DNA of 64,000 nt from Marthasterias glacialis (lineage: Eukaryota > Echinodermata > Asteroidea > Forcipulatida > Asteriidae), in the NCBI GenBank assembly GCA_911728455.2, contig OU452239.1, positions 1,992,300 to 2,056,299 on the forward strand. The letters are read 5' to 3'. Positions 24,201-37,700 of the stretch are shown here, piece by piece (positions within the stretch are counted from its first letter, which is position 1; every line of letters starts with the position of its first letter). A model generated the notes under the pieces. That model ran no database searches and was not told the DNA's origin. It worked only from the letters and a program-made list of their open reading frames with translations. Both the position numbers and the translations under genes were made by a program.

Positions 24201-27200
24201 ACAAAATAACAGGCATGTTGCTACATCGTCGTCCGACGCCGTTAGTGCATTTACTCAAAATAAACCTCTCATGTAGTCTTGTAGAATACTGGTAGTTTAT
24301 GAAACAGTAATATGATTGAAATCAATGTCACAACATACAACTTTAATAAAAAGGCTAGTTATTATTACTAAAAACGGACTGTTGGTGTGACTCTGTCAGT
24401 CACTGCATGTATTTCATTTTATTGCACGTAGTTTGCCATCAGCTCAAATGACGTACCCACTACGGGTCACATGATGACATGTTAACATTGGTCGCGCAAT
24501 CGGTCTATTAGAAGAAGGGAAAAAATGCTAGAAATTTCAGCACACAATAGAGGAGATATGTATTGCATAAAACCACACATTTATTATCTAATGTCTCCAT
24601 AAGTACTGAGATATCTGGCGTTTTTACCCAAGTTTACCCTAAACGTCAGCTTGTGATCTAAGTCAATGTTGCAACCCACCACCTCCCCTTAGGCTCTAAT
24701 TACATGTACTTTCTATTTGTAAGTAGTGCTCGCCGGTCTCGGCGGTACTACGTTTTCTTTCCCCTCATTTGCCATCTTGGGGAATTTCTAAGGCTTTATT
24801 ATATCACTCCTCTCATTTAATTATTGTTCAAATGAATCAGGAGATTATGGAGCTTTACACTTTCAGGTTAAGGCAAGGTGTGTTGACATGTTGTTCACTT
24901 GTGGAGGTCAATGTAGTTGACCTGTATGGGGGGGGGGGGTCGTGGGAACTTTGGGAATGTTGTGTTGCATGTGACACACATGGGCGTGAAAGTCCTGTGT
25001 GTTCTGGGCTGGTAAGGATGAGGTGTCCTTCAATGGGTGGCCACAAATGGTTATGGACGAGGTGTTCATAAATGTATGTTGATGGGCTGGTTAGTTTTGT
25101 TAACGCATTGGTTTGTACACATGGTACATTGTACATGATGCTCGGCAAACAGACCATGTTATTTAGTTTTCATGAAGAGATGATATTGTTAAAAAATTAT
25201 AGTTAAACAGGCTGTGAAAAAAAAATTGATTTGCATGATTCAGTTCTCTAGTTTTATGGTTTGTTAAATAATTTTGCTCCTTTTAGGTTTTAAACTTAAG
25301 ACATGACAAGTACATACATGTAGGAGGCTCATCTTGAATCATCATGTGTTCTCAACATTTTTTTTATTTTACCCCCAAACTAGCGATGACTGTCTACCTT
25401 TCCATCCTCAGTTTTAGTACATGTAGCATTAATATGAAAATAAGAGAAGATGATAAAGGCAGTTTTTGAAAAAGGAACATTTTAATGTCTAGGAGCACGG
25501 AGCAATTTGTCTTCGTTGCCTCTTTTTAGTATTACTATTGGACCTGTTGATGTGTTTATTACACTACATGTATGTACAGGTACGTGTGTTAAAACATTCT
25601 GCTTTCAACATTGTGAAGAGAGTTCTCAAACATGTCAAAATGCAGCGTGCCTCTTAACTGCTGCAGAGTGCATATTAGGCCTCTAACTGCAGTCCTGTTT
25701 GTTGATATGTGGAGCAGTGTCTGCTTTTTGCATGATTTTTTAATGGAAATTTGTCTTAGAATGATTCAGGATTAGGAAGTGAATTTGATGGCCGCTGGCA
25801 TGAGTTGGCACATGTGTAATTGTTTAATTCTCCTTATTACTGTATGTAGAAAGACTTTAGGCACAGCAGAATAGTCACCATACATGTACATGTATAAGAC
25901 CATTCCAAGTCTTACAAGAACCATGTACATGTACATGTAATAGTTCATTAAGGATATTGACATCACCGACATGATGTGCCATACGGACCTACACCAGCCC
26001 TACACCAGTCGGTTGATAACCGACACAATATTTTTATGTAAAAGCAACTAAATTTGTACTCCACAGTGTTTTGAAGGGTACACATACTGTAATGAGTAAT
26101 GCATTACAGATTGTCGTAAAAAAGATGTCTTAAAAACATGTTTCTTGTACCATGTGTACACTTGTACCATACATGATTTCAATGTACCTTACATCATTGT
26201 ACGTCATGGATACAATGTAATGCGCATTGTACAAGTTCTCTTCAGTTCCATCCAGTGTTGAAACCGTCATTGCACAGCAGGAAGTCTGGTGCAACAATTG
26301 CTTTATGTGTGTGTGAAATGGAGTTCAGTGTGACCTTGGGCCTTTGTGCAAAGGGAGCATTCTACAGTATATGATGCATGGACAGGTGCATTGACCAAAT
26401 TAGACATACCATGATCAGATAATTACTTGTCATGTTCTTTACAATGTACTGTATGTTGTGGCAGTGTAACAAAGTCATAATTTAGTCATTGTGTGAACGC
26501 CTTGTTTTAGATTTTTTAAAAGGTCGAACATGTATCTCGAACCCAGGTGTACTGTACGTACATGTATGCACAAAGTCAGCAGATGCTGAGACATTGTTCT
26601 TCCATGGAACTTTTTCTCAGGCTATACTTTGTTGCACAATTGAGTTACCGACATGACTATACGTACATGTTGATTCCACATCCATTTTGTCTTCTTCTTA
26701 AAATTTCAATTTGGAGTTTTTTCAATCTTTATTAGTGATGCAATGTCTTTTATTGATTTATTTTAACATACATGTAAAGTAAACAAAGTTAGGCTTTACA
26801 GTTCAGTGCACTTTGCAATATACCACAGGCCAATGTACCAGTACATATTGGCACACGCGCCCTCCGACCTCTCAGTTAATTGCCCCTCAAACCAATGGAC
26901 GGCTCAACACATTCACCCGAGAGCGCGATTGCACTATTAAAAAAATGTACAGTGTACTTTATTGGCTACAGGGCATTGCAAAACATAAGGGGAGAAGTAA
27001 ATGACAAGAATGAAATAACGGTAATTTATCATGTTTATAATGCTTGTCACTGAATGTGCAAACTTGTACGATAAAGGGTCACTTTGTAAATTTGAATTAG
27101 AAAGTATTTTCCCGAAGAATAGCAAATTCTAAGTTAACAGAACATAGATGGACAACTTGGAGGCGAATTTTCTGCATCATCATTGTCAGGTTGGTAACAG

Positions 27201-30200
27201 TAAACCCTTTTGTATACAATTCGCTTTGCTCACATGCTCAAATTTCATTTAAATCGCTTTCAAACTTTTTGCTACTGCCATAGTGTACTGCCATACAGAG
27301 CCTCTTTTCTTTACTTCCACAGTCATCTGCAACCATTCTAGAGCTTACCACTAAATTCTGCGCTACTGTGCCCTGTAAAGCTTGGCCATGAGTGCAGAAT
27401 TCTGCAGTAAGCAGTGCCGTGAAATTAGGCCTCGCTCTTCAGAGTACATGTACATTATTGCTTCTTTTTTTGTGGACGCTTTCAATAAGTAATGATCAGG
27501 TTGTGATACACATGACAAGATTTTTCTCTTGTTTTTGAAATATTTGTCGATGAATGCATTTGTATGCATACATTTTACAATTTTTAGGGTTGACAAAATA
27601 TTTGCTTGACTGTTGGTATTTTTACAATGTGTACATTACCAAAACGAATCATTTCACATGGAAAGTTTTAAAAACAACAAACAGCGTATTGTGGCTGAGG
27701 TCACCAGACTCTGAAGCTCTGGTGTTTGTAATCAGTAGAGTGTGGGTTCGAGTCCTGGTCTTGACACTTGTGTCCTTAAGCAAGACACATATCCTCTATA
27801 CATGAAGCTTCGTCCTTCGGCTGAGTCATAAAGTGGGTCTGTAGTGTTGTGTAATGCACGTAACTGAACCCAGTACACTTATCACTAAGAGAAGGGGTTC
27901 AACCTGGTGTTTCTGTCATGGTTGGCTGCTTTAAGTTTGCGCCATAGCACCTTTGAAACCATTAGTAAAATGGGTCTTAAGAACTTTGCATTATTATTGT
28001 TTAATACAAAAAATCAAGCTAAAGATTTGAATGCAACTGAATGAATGATTTCTCTTTTACAGCAGTGCAAAATGACGTAATATTGATCAGATGCTACTTC
28101 AAAAAAATCATTTGTTAAAGTTCTCATTATTAGCATTCAATATGCACAACAACTGGATAAAATCATTCACTACAGCTGTCTCCAATAGTTTGGGCATTTG
28201 CAGACCCAGCTTCCATGGTATACAAGTTTCAGTGTAAACATCATCTAAAACTCTACCCCTTTTACATGCTGTTTACTTTTCTTCTCACTTGCTTCATTAT
28301 AATTTTTTTGATTTTGCTTTCAGTATTGTGGCTGTACAGTAGTATGGAAATATTATGTTAATTCTATTTCTCTGTGGTGTGCTGGCTTCTTGATGCTTTG
28401 CATATTTTACTTTATATTCCTTTATCACGAAAGTCTTAAACTTGCTGTATTTTAATAAAAATGTAGAATTGAGATCATCATACATGTACATTGTAATGCT
28501 GACCATGGAGGAAGGAAACTTCCTCCATGTGCTGACATACAGAGCTAATAGGATTTATTTTTACACTGTACATGTATGTATGTAAATCGTACATTGTATA
28601 CAAAAAGAGTGACCTTGTAAATTCCAGGGCCTTTCTGGCAGGCAAGATACTCATGTGCAGGCCTCGATCTTCAGAAAATTGGGGGCAGGCCTTTGCTGGC
28701 CAAATCAGAGAAATTGTACTGGGGCATGCTGGCCAAGTTGGTAGTGACAGTGCAATTTTTCTGAAGGGCATGCTGGCCAACTCGACAGGGCATGAGGCCA
28801 ATGGCCTCGGTGGCCTCGGTTAAGATCAAGGCCTTCATGTGTAATAATTTCCACATAAATTTTACAACAACCAAATGTCATTATTTTGAAACTATCAAAA
28901 CCATCATTCATAAATGCACTGATCTAAAATAGTCAGTGAAATTTTGAAACACTCTGGGACATACATGTTTAGACTTTACTTGGTTATATTAATGTGTGCA
29001 TTATTTGTTGATTAATTTAGTACATTTTTTCTTAATCTCATCAGACAATTCATCAGCCGAGCGAACTTCCTTCCGAATTGAGATGATTGTTGCACAATGC
29101 CTGGCCTGGATGGCATTTAACTACCTGTACATCTAAAAGGACCGTGTGTAAAATAAAAAAAGAAAAAAAAAGAAAGAAAAAGAATGGCTTTGTGGTTGAG
29201 ATACAACCCATAATGTGACGCTCCATGCCAAAATTAGGCACTTCCTGCCCAAAACTTCAAAACTGGGTTTGTTTGCTCATCAAACATGTCAAATAATGTC
29301 AATTATAAGTAACAGCTTTCAAAACTACACATAACTAGGACCTAAAAGGTAAGTATTTCTCAACATAAAATGTTAAAGACAGGCCTGAACATTCATCTTT
29401 GAGAGGGCAAGGCTATTTTCATTTTGCAAAGTACACTTCCTATGGAAAATCTTAAAATCTATTGGAAACTTTTGAAGGGGCACCAAGGCCAAGACCAGGG
29501 CAACAGAGGCCATGGCCTCTGTGTAATTTCAGCCCTTGTGGTGTCTGTGTACTTCCAGGCCAAGACAGGCATTATGGCCTACATTGATATCATTATCAAG
29601 GATGTCTTTTATTGTCATTTCACCATTGCTGAGAAGTGCCTCATTTTGGCTTTCAAGCGTCAGATATTTGTTTTGGTATAACAGTACATTAGTACATAAT
29701 GTAGTTCAGAGTGTGGAGGGAGAGCTATAGGCCATTACTGCAAGAAACTGTTTTCTTCTAAAATTTTGTTACAATACAAACAGTCAGTGAACATAAATTA
29801 ATGTAGATGTACATGTATATTATGCACGTAGAAGTTTACATTGTCAACAAAATCTCCTATAAATAACCATAAAGATAATGGGAATATTTGTAGAAATACC
29901 TGAACACACAATATCATATAAAAAGGTATTGTTTTCCTACAAATGGCATTATTTTATAGTAGGCCTATTTAACAGCTACATGTACAATATTCATGACCAT
30001 GTGGCTCTGAATGCTCTTATCACTTTCATACATTATGTACATAGAAACCCTGCTGCTGACCCATGATGTTGAGTCACAGTAGGCTCAGGTACGTACATGA
30101 CATTAATGATTACACCAGTGGCGTAGCCAGGATTTTTCCACTTGGGGGGCACAGGGGGCATTACTTTTCAGTAAGGGGCCAAAGTACCATGTTTTTTTAA

Positions 30201-31702
30201 TGAATTACATGTATCTACATTTTTTTTCACGAAGGCACCGGGGGGAGGGGGGCACTGGAAATTTGTGGGGGCTCCTCACACATTCAAACATCAAGGATGG
30301 ACACAAACCCAATATGGCCTCATGAATTACATAGTATGTACATACATGTACGTGCACAAACACATTGGCTGTAAATAATATTGGTCTTTGTACTTGAATA
30401 CTACACAGTACATGTACATGATGTACATGTAAAATGTATGTGTTCAGTTTTCATTTGACCATGTCTACTGTTGAGGTCAGGGGTCAATCATGCACTCATA
30501 ATGTTTCACATCCTGGGATGGTTTGTGTAAACGTGCATAAATTAAGTCATGTATAGTACACTTTACAGTAGGTCTACATGTACACGTACACACATATTTA
30601 TAATGTTTGGGCTCAGTTGACTTGTATATACATGTAATGTACTGTACTTGTACTTGTTCATGCACAACTAATGGCCTTGTGACAGAGAGCCTGTATTATC
30701 CAGTACTATGAGGAGAAAAAAACTGTCCTACATGTACCTTTTCATCAGACCTTTTCGTCAGCCATAAATTTATTTCCTTCACACCTCAGTGGTGATTGTT
30801 ACTCTGTATACATGTGTATAGTGCATAGCTTGCTTGACCTTTCTGACCCATAGTATTGCAATGTACATGTACATGTAGCATTGAATGAGTTACAGTGTTT
30901 GAAAAACGATCAGAAACAGGCATTATAAAACTATTGCAATGTACATTGTCCAGTTTAATTCAGACCTTAGAAACCAAGATGACTACAAACTCTGACACCA
31001 TGGCTACCAACGCCCCTTATGTTAGACTTATATCAACATTTATCTCATTACAATACTTTCTACATTTTTTCTTATTATAATGTGCCATTTTGACACACAA
31101 AAATATCTTGCTTTTTTTTTCAATTCATGCTCATATTCAGCTCAGATAACAAAATCCATACCGACTGTACAACTCCAAAAAAATAAAAATTCCATTTGCA
31201 AGGATAGCAGGTGAAAAGTTTTGATGTTGAAAAAAGAAAAGAAAAAAAAGGCTGTATACATTTCGCCTTTCTTGTCAACTAATCCAGATTGTTTTCTCAC
31301 TTCCAAAGTGACTTAATGTTTCCATAAAAGGAGGATTGTTCCAATATGTTAAATGAAAATGAGAAAAGAGATTTTTTTGTTAAGAGTTTAGTTTCAAGAA
31401 CAAAAATGAGAAACAGAAGTTAATACTTTTAAAGTTTGAATTAATTGCACGAATGATTAAGTGCAATTTGTTTTGTTATTAAACAAAGACAGAAATAAAT
31501 AAAAAAAACATTAAACATCAGAAATAAAGGTCTTTTCATTTTGTAAACATTTAATTTAAATCAGTTATCCAACTTTACAACAACTTTTCATACTAAACTA
31601 CTTGAAAATCAGAAAAGAGAAAGAGAAAGCTGTTACATTTGGGTGATTCTCTTAAATCATGCTTTTATTTATTATCATTTATTTGTTTATTTATTTATTT
31701 AC

Positions 31703-31796
<94 letters not shown>

Positions 31797-34700
31797 TTTT
31801 TTTTTTTTTTTGGGGGGGGGCAGGTTAGCAAGTTGCATGTTATTTATTTTAAATATCAGAGGAAGATACACATGACGTTTTTATGATAAACACTTACCTG
31901 ACAACTGATTGCTTTTTAGACAGTTTTATTTTGCGTACGAAATATTTTGAATTCGGTTCATAATTCGCATAGACTCGTAGAAAAAGAAAATATTGAATAA
32001 GCATCCAAAACATAAGTACAAAGTTTGCCATTTTAGGGCTATTCGTTTTATTTAAAATTGCTAACTTCTGTCAACAGATTATAACATAAAAGTACAAAAT
32101 TTAGTGAATGAAAAATTGCCAAACACTCGGCCAAAAGGCCACCTGGGGTTGGGGCCATACCGGACAATAAGGAAAAATTAAAGTGACAAAGTGTAAACAC
32201 AAATTTTCAGGGACACCAGGAGTCTATATAATAGGTATTCTTTTTCTTTACATGTAAGTGTATCAGTACTACAATTTTTTGTATGCATGCGTATTATATA
32301 GTGAACGATTTGGTTTCAGATTATACAATGTAGTAGTGTTGAGATTAATAAAGTTCAAAAGTTGTGTCACTGTCAGTTATAGTTGATAGTTGATAGTTAA
32401 TTAAAAACGTTTCAACATTTAGTCTTTAAAAGGTGTTCAGAGCATTTAGTAAGATTAAAAATATGCTAGTAAATGTTCACAGATTTGCATACAGTATTAA
32501 GATGGTCATGGTGGAAATCTTCCCTAAAAATAGTTTTGTTTGAAATGCTGTAGGCTTTTGAGAAATGAGGAAACCAATAAGTTTTGATCTCGCAAGTCCA
32601 AAACCTGATGTTTGAAAAACTCATGACACCTATACTATACAATGCCTCATTTAATGAAGGTGTATAAACAGGAACCAGCAATGGGTTTATGCTGAATTAA
32701 CCCCCCTTGAGCGATAGTACAAGCAGCTTATAAGGTTGTATGCTCCCCACGGAGTTGAGAAAGTTTGTGGATAGGTTAAAGTAGGTATACCTGATGAACG
32801 GGGATAATGTACTAAAGCGCCTTGATCCAGCTACTAGAATACGTGCGCGATATAAGTTCCAAGTATCATTAGTACTACTGAATTCCTAAAGGAATTTGTG
32901 GATAGGTTAAAGCAGGTATGCCTGATGAACAGTGATAATGTTGTAAAGCGCCTTTATCCAACCACCAGGATATATATCATTAATATTACTGAATTCCTAA
33001 ATTTGCTGCATGTTTCCAATAAAGACTGATCATTAAAATTACTGTGTGTTTGTGTTTTGTTTACTGAACTTAAAAAAATAGTCCTTGGTATACTGTGTTA
33101 ATGTACTTGAACATGCATCAGTTTTTCTATGTACAAGTGAATTCATTAATGTGATTGCAGACTTATTTTTTCCTGTGTCAAAGCACATTGTTTTCTGTGC
33201 AAAGAGAACTTGGAATTTATGGAATACAAGTTACAGAAAGATTGAGTAGTTCAAAACAAATAAGGAAAAAAAAATATATATCACGAACATGTTAATCTGT
33301 ATATAACCCATTGGACAAATTAGGGGAACTAATTATTTATTTTAAAAGATGATACATGGAATCAAATTTCATGTACCGTCAATTGCTATCCATGTTTTGT
33401 GAAAATTGTACTAAATAACAAAATATAAGTAAAAACAAAAGTAAAAACAACTAATTGCTATCATCCATTCTAACAATGTCATGAGTACATGTAGATGAAT
33501 GCACTCTAATGATGTAGCATCCCTGTATAAAAAGTATCTTTATAAAAAATAGATTCCGTAAATGGAATGAATGTTCCCAATTCCAATGATGGTTGTTTTA
33601 TCATATATTATTTTTCTTATTTTGGTTGAGAGTGAATGTTTTCTTCCATCGTTCCATCATACCATCCCAACATGGTATTTTTTTTCTTTTTAAACTAGAT
33701 AGATGATAGGAATGAATGCTTTTTTTCTAAAGCAATGATGGAATTTTCCCCCAAAACAAAATTGCAAGTTACCTAAAATCTGTTGTCAACCCCAGTAGGT
33801 ACTTGCACGTTCAATGCTTCGTATATCAACAGTAAAGGGTTCAAAGTCTGGGACCTTTACAATCCAGGGCAGACTTCATTGTAATAATCAGAATGCCTCT
33901 GATTATTATGGCTCGTTACGATATGCAGATGATTAGTTACCATGGTAGCACCGCATTGTTGCCATGGTTACACTTGCAGGTAGCAGTAGAGAAATTATCT
34001 TAAGGGATTTTGTCTGAAATAAAAAGGGCTTAAATGCTTGGGATTAAAAATTGCAACTTGAAAAAACCCCCCCAAAAAACCCAAAACAATAATGTAGACT
34101 GTAATTTAATACTACGTCATCCATGATATGTTTTCCACAAAGTTTGGGGAAAAGTGTTTTAAACAGGAACCCTTAGGAACCCTTACCTTCCCAAATCCTT
34201 CTATATCCTCTTTGCTGAAGTGAAGGATTCAGAAGGACTGAGAAATAACAAGTGATTGGGTCAGGTATTCCAATCTTATCCAAGTCCAAACAATTTGGCA
34301 TGGAGTGACGGGGGGGAATAAGAGCTTTAATAGTTTTGGGTTGGGTTCAAATATCAGTAGATGACTAACACCCCTTTAATTAACTTTTTGTTCCCTATTT
34401 GAAAAAAAATATTCAACCAGCCCTGGATCATTGTTCTTGGAAAAATATATTTTTTGCACATGTAATTCAATAGTTACACAGTAAAGTGATATAAGTGGTA
34501 TTTTGTATCTCGAGTACAAGCAAAACTTGTACATTGATTTTTCTTCTTTGCCCCCCCCCCCCCCTTTTAAGTATTCATCAGATTGCATTCAAAACAAATT
34601 GTTTCAAAATGAATTGTTCATCGCTTGTTTCAGATGCTACAAAGCTTCAATACAAATTTAGTCATTTATAATGCACATGACAAGTGTAACTGCTTTAATG

Positions 34701-37700
34701 ATAGTAGTTTTAATGTAGAGTTTTACATTTTAATCTCAAAACGCTGTACGCAGTAAATATTAACCCTATAAAAAATTGTTTTTATTTTTAACAATTTCAT
34801 TTGTTCTTTTTTTAAATTTATATTCACTTATGTTTTTTGTATAGTTTTTCCAGATCTATATTTATTTGAACATTGAGTTAAAAGCCCTTAATGAGTGTGT
34901 TACAGTGAGGAGTCACTGTAAGACTTGGCAAATTTAAGAAACAGGTTGCCAATGAACACAGTTAGTTCCTATATTTTGATCAAGAATGGCAATTTCTCTC
35001 ACCCTATGTAAGTTATGAATCGACACTTAGGTCGGCATTGTGTACCAAAATAAAAATAAAAATGTACATGTACATGGCAAGGTGTTTCATGTCCCCTTGG
35101 TCTATGCATGTACATGTACTCACCTCTGCATGGTCTTTACCAGGAAGCAATTATTCCAATCATCTTATTGGAGGTTCCATAATAAGATACTATATTCTAA
35201 TACCAGACAGTTATTACAGGCTTTTGGTTTCATTAATGAAAATGAATCTTCGGTTATCTAAAATCTGACTTTTTGTTTACGTGTACTTTACATGAAGGAC
35301 CTATGTATGATTTGAAAGTGAAACACTAATCACTAAAACATGGGCATGTTCAGTTGGTCAGTCTAAAGGAGGAAGTAGTTATACTGCAAGCAGTCATTTG
35401 TAACAAATACATTTCAATTATGGTAATTTGGGACAAAGGTTGATTTAACAACGTCAAGAAGAAATACTAAAACAGAAGAGAAGAAAGAAAAGAGAGAAAA
35501 GGCTCCATGGTTGTGTTTGAACAGTATCATTAGATGTGTGAAATGCTTGGGTTTTTTTTTATATTTTTTTTTAACACCCAATTTGATTTTGTGGCCATCG
35601 AAACACGAAGTTGAACTCATTGTACAAAACAGTGGAATCACCGGAAGTAAAACTCCCTCTTCTTTTGAAATGTAAAATTTTATCACAATGACTTTCGAAA
35701 AGTTAGGAATAGGGAAAATTTGTCTTTACTTCAATGACGTTTTAAAATCGCATATGGTTCATGTGTGTTTTTCAGGAAATGTACTTCTTTTCGCATTTCC
35801 TGAATGGTTTTTTGCTAACATTATTTGTGCAGGTTTGAAAAATATCCACCGGAACTGTGCATACTGTAAACCCAAGGCCATTATGTATACTGTAAAATGT
35901 ACGATGTACATGTCCGCAAATTAAATCGTGTGCTGTAGCGTTGTGACAACGCCCTGTTCCTATTTTGATTGTATACTTTGGTGATGTAAAGGGGAATTCC
36001 CAACATTGCACCCTACAATGACGACATGGCGGGCTCAATATTAAGGTCAGGTCACGTACGAGTGGGTTTCTTAACATAATGTTAGATTATTATGTTAATA
36101 AGCCAGACGCGAAGTGCTGCAGCGTACACACACCACAAGAGTAGAATGTCTGGCTTCATGCCAAGCTTTTCAGACACGTAGGCCTACAAAATATACATGT
36201 ACATGGTACATGTATGTTACATTACATGTATGTCTTTGCATAGTCATTAGCTAGTTATGGAGGCGCGCAATGCTGAGGTGATCCCTGAAACTAAAAAATA
36301 ACATAAAAACTGGAAACCAACAATGAGACCGTTTTAATAGCGTTGGTGATAAATTGAAAAGGTCCACTTTTCACAAGGAAATTGCGGAATATTTTTCGAG
36401 TGTGAGGGCTGAACAGGAAGCCAATTTTGAGGAAAGCAGGGATTTTGTGCCTTATCGATGTACATTGGACAGAAAAAACAATATTATTTGTTATTTCCCG
36501 ATGATGTATGTTGGAACATGGTGAAAGGGACCTGAAGTTTACATTGTGATGTGAAACCACTTTGTAGGTTTTTCGAAAAGAAGTCTGGAAGGTTGGTTTT
36601 GCATCTACATGTACTTACATATGAAACTATTAATGGTTTCTCCCGACTGTGTCACATGCATAAATAAGTGTTGGCTTGTGTTGTATGTCAGAACAATGTT
36701 TCTGACCTATATATTTTTTGTTCAACACTGAATGCTGTTAAATGTGTCCGCAAAAATATTTAAATATATAAGTATGTCCAGCAGTTATGGTTTATTGTAA
36801 TTTTTATATAATATATATGTATCATAAACCTAAAGGGGTTGAAAATCTGTATGTTTCCATGATGTATAAGCAGATATATGTAATATATGCATCATCTGCT
36901 TGCTGCTAACCGCTCCATTTGTGCACGTTTGTCTTATCATTGGGTATATTGGTTGATTTTATGTAGCAGCAATCGAGGCAGTGATCTCAAAATAATCAAA
37001 AGACAAATTGCTTTATAAATAAGATTGCAACAAGATGTAAATGCACATATTTTCCTCCATGATCGAACCCAGATGATTTTCGCTCCCTGGTCAGAGTTAC
37101 GTCACCGAGTTTCGCATTTCGATCAACATTCGATTTACATACTGTACAGTATTTTAGTCTGTTCATTTGAGAGTCGCCGTCTCGCCGACTTGTTTTTCTT
37201 CAGATTTAGAACACTTTATCTTTGCAAAGTTAGGCTGTGGATTCCAATGAATTCATTCGGATAATATTTACTGACTGCCTTGAATGTGATAATAATTGTT
37301 TGTTCATATACTTAGCAAGGTTGCAGGCAAACCTAACGGAGACCAGTAACACCATAACAATTAACCCACTGTACATGTATTTGTAAATTACCTGACCTAA
37401 CAGTTGTTACCACAACAACATCAAGTACACCACCAACATCAAGTGCACCACCAACATCGAATGAAACAGGTAAATATGGAATAACCAAAACTAAATCGCA
37501 GTGCTTCCAGTCGCTCATTATGATCATCGAAGAAAGCATCCCCAGTCCAGAGACAAAGCATGCATCCCATCATGTTCACAGTTATCTATACGATCGCTAG
37601 TGTATCTCGAAGAGGGTGTATCTCTCGCATCAGCTACAGCAGCCATCTCGGGCATCAAGGAGCTAAAATTTATCAAAACCCTTAGTGCCAAATCACAAAA

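Larger units (their letters stand above)
19047..37403 (+). other. Intron 3 (18.4 kb), repeat-rich
   Basis: This very long intron separates the Ig and stalk exons. Assigned parts are an inverted dispersed repeat (19638-19906), a three-unit hairpin/tandem element series (19919-23997), an inverted copy of the 6.4-kb repeat (24290-24640), a SINE (27690-27905), two related repeats (28640-28810, 29400-29530), a fragment starting GGCGTAGCCAGG (30120-30290), a TTTA/TTA microsatellite (31674-31796) and a duplicated retroelement-tail unit (32690-33000). Nothing identifiable was found in 24650-27680, 29540-30110, 30300-31670, 31820-32680 and 33020-37400, apart from simple sequence and TACATGTA runs. No further Ig exon was found. 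Confidence 0.65.

Noticed and set aside
27745..27755. tRNA-like B box GGTTCGAGTCC
   Set aside because: No cloverleaf can be drawn around it; it belongs to a SINE, with a second copy at 58486.
28572..28823. Frame with G-Q-A-F-A-G-Q and G-H-A-G-Q-V repeats
   Set aside because: Produced by GGCCAA-type repeats with overlapping open frames on both strands.
31639..31886. Open frames of poly-L, poly-Y or poly-I
   Set aside because: Artefact of the TTA microsatellite.
35776..35832. 57-nt phase-1 segment between TTTTTCAG and CAG|GTTTGA in intron 3
   Set aside because: It fits by phase but has a weak donor and encodes a hydrophobic peptide out of place between Ig2 and the stalk.
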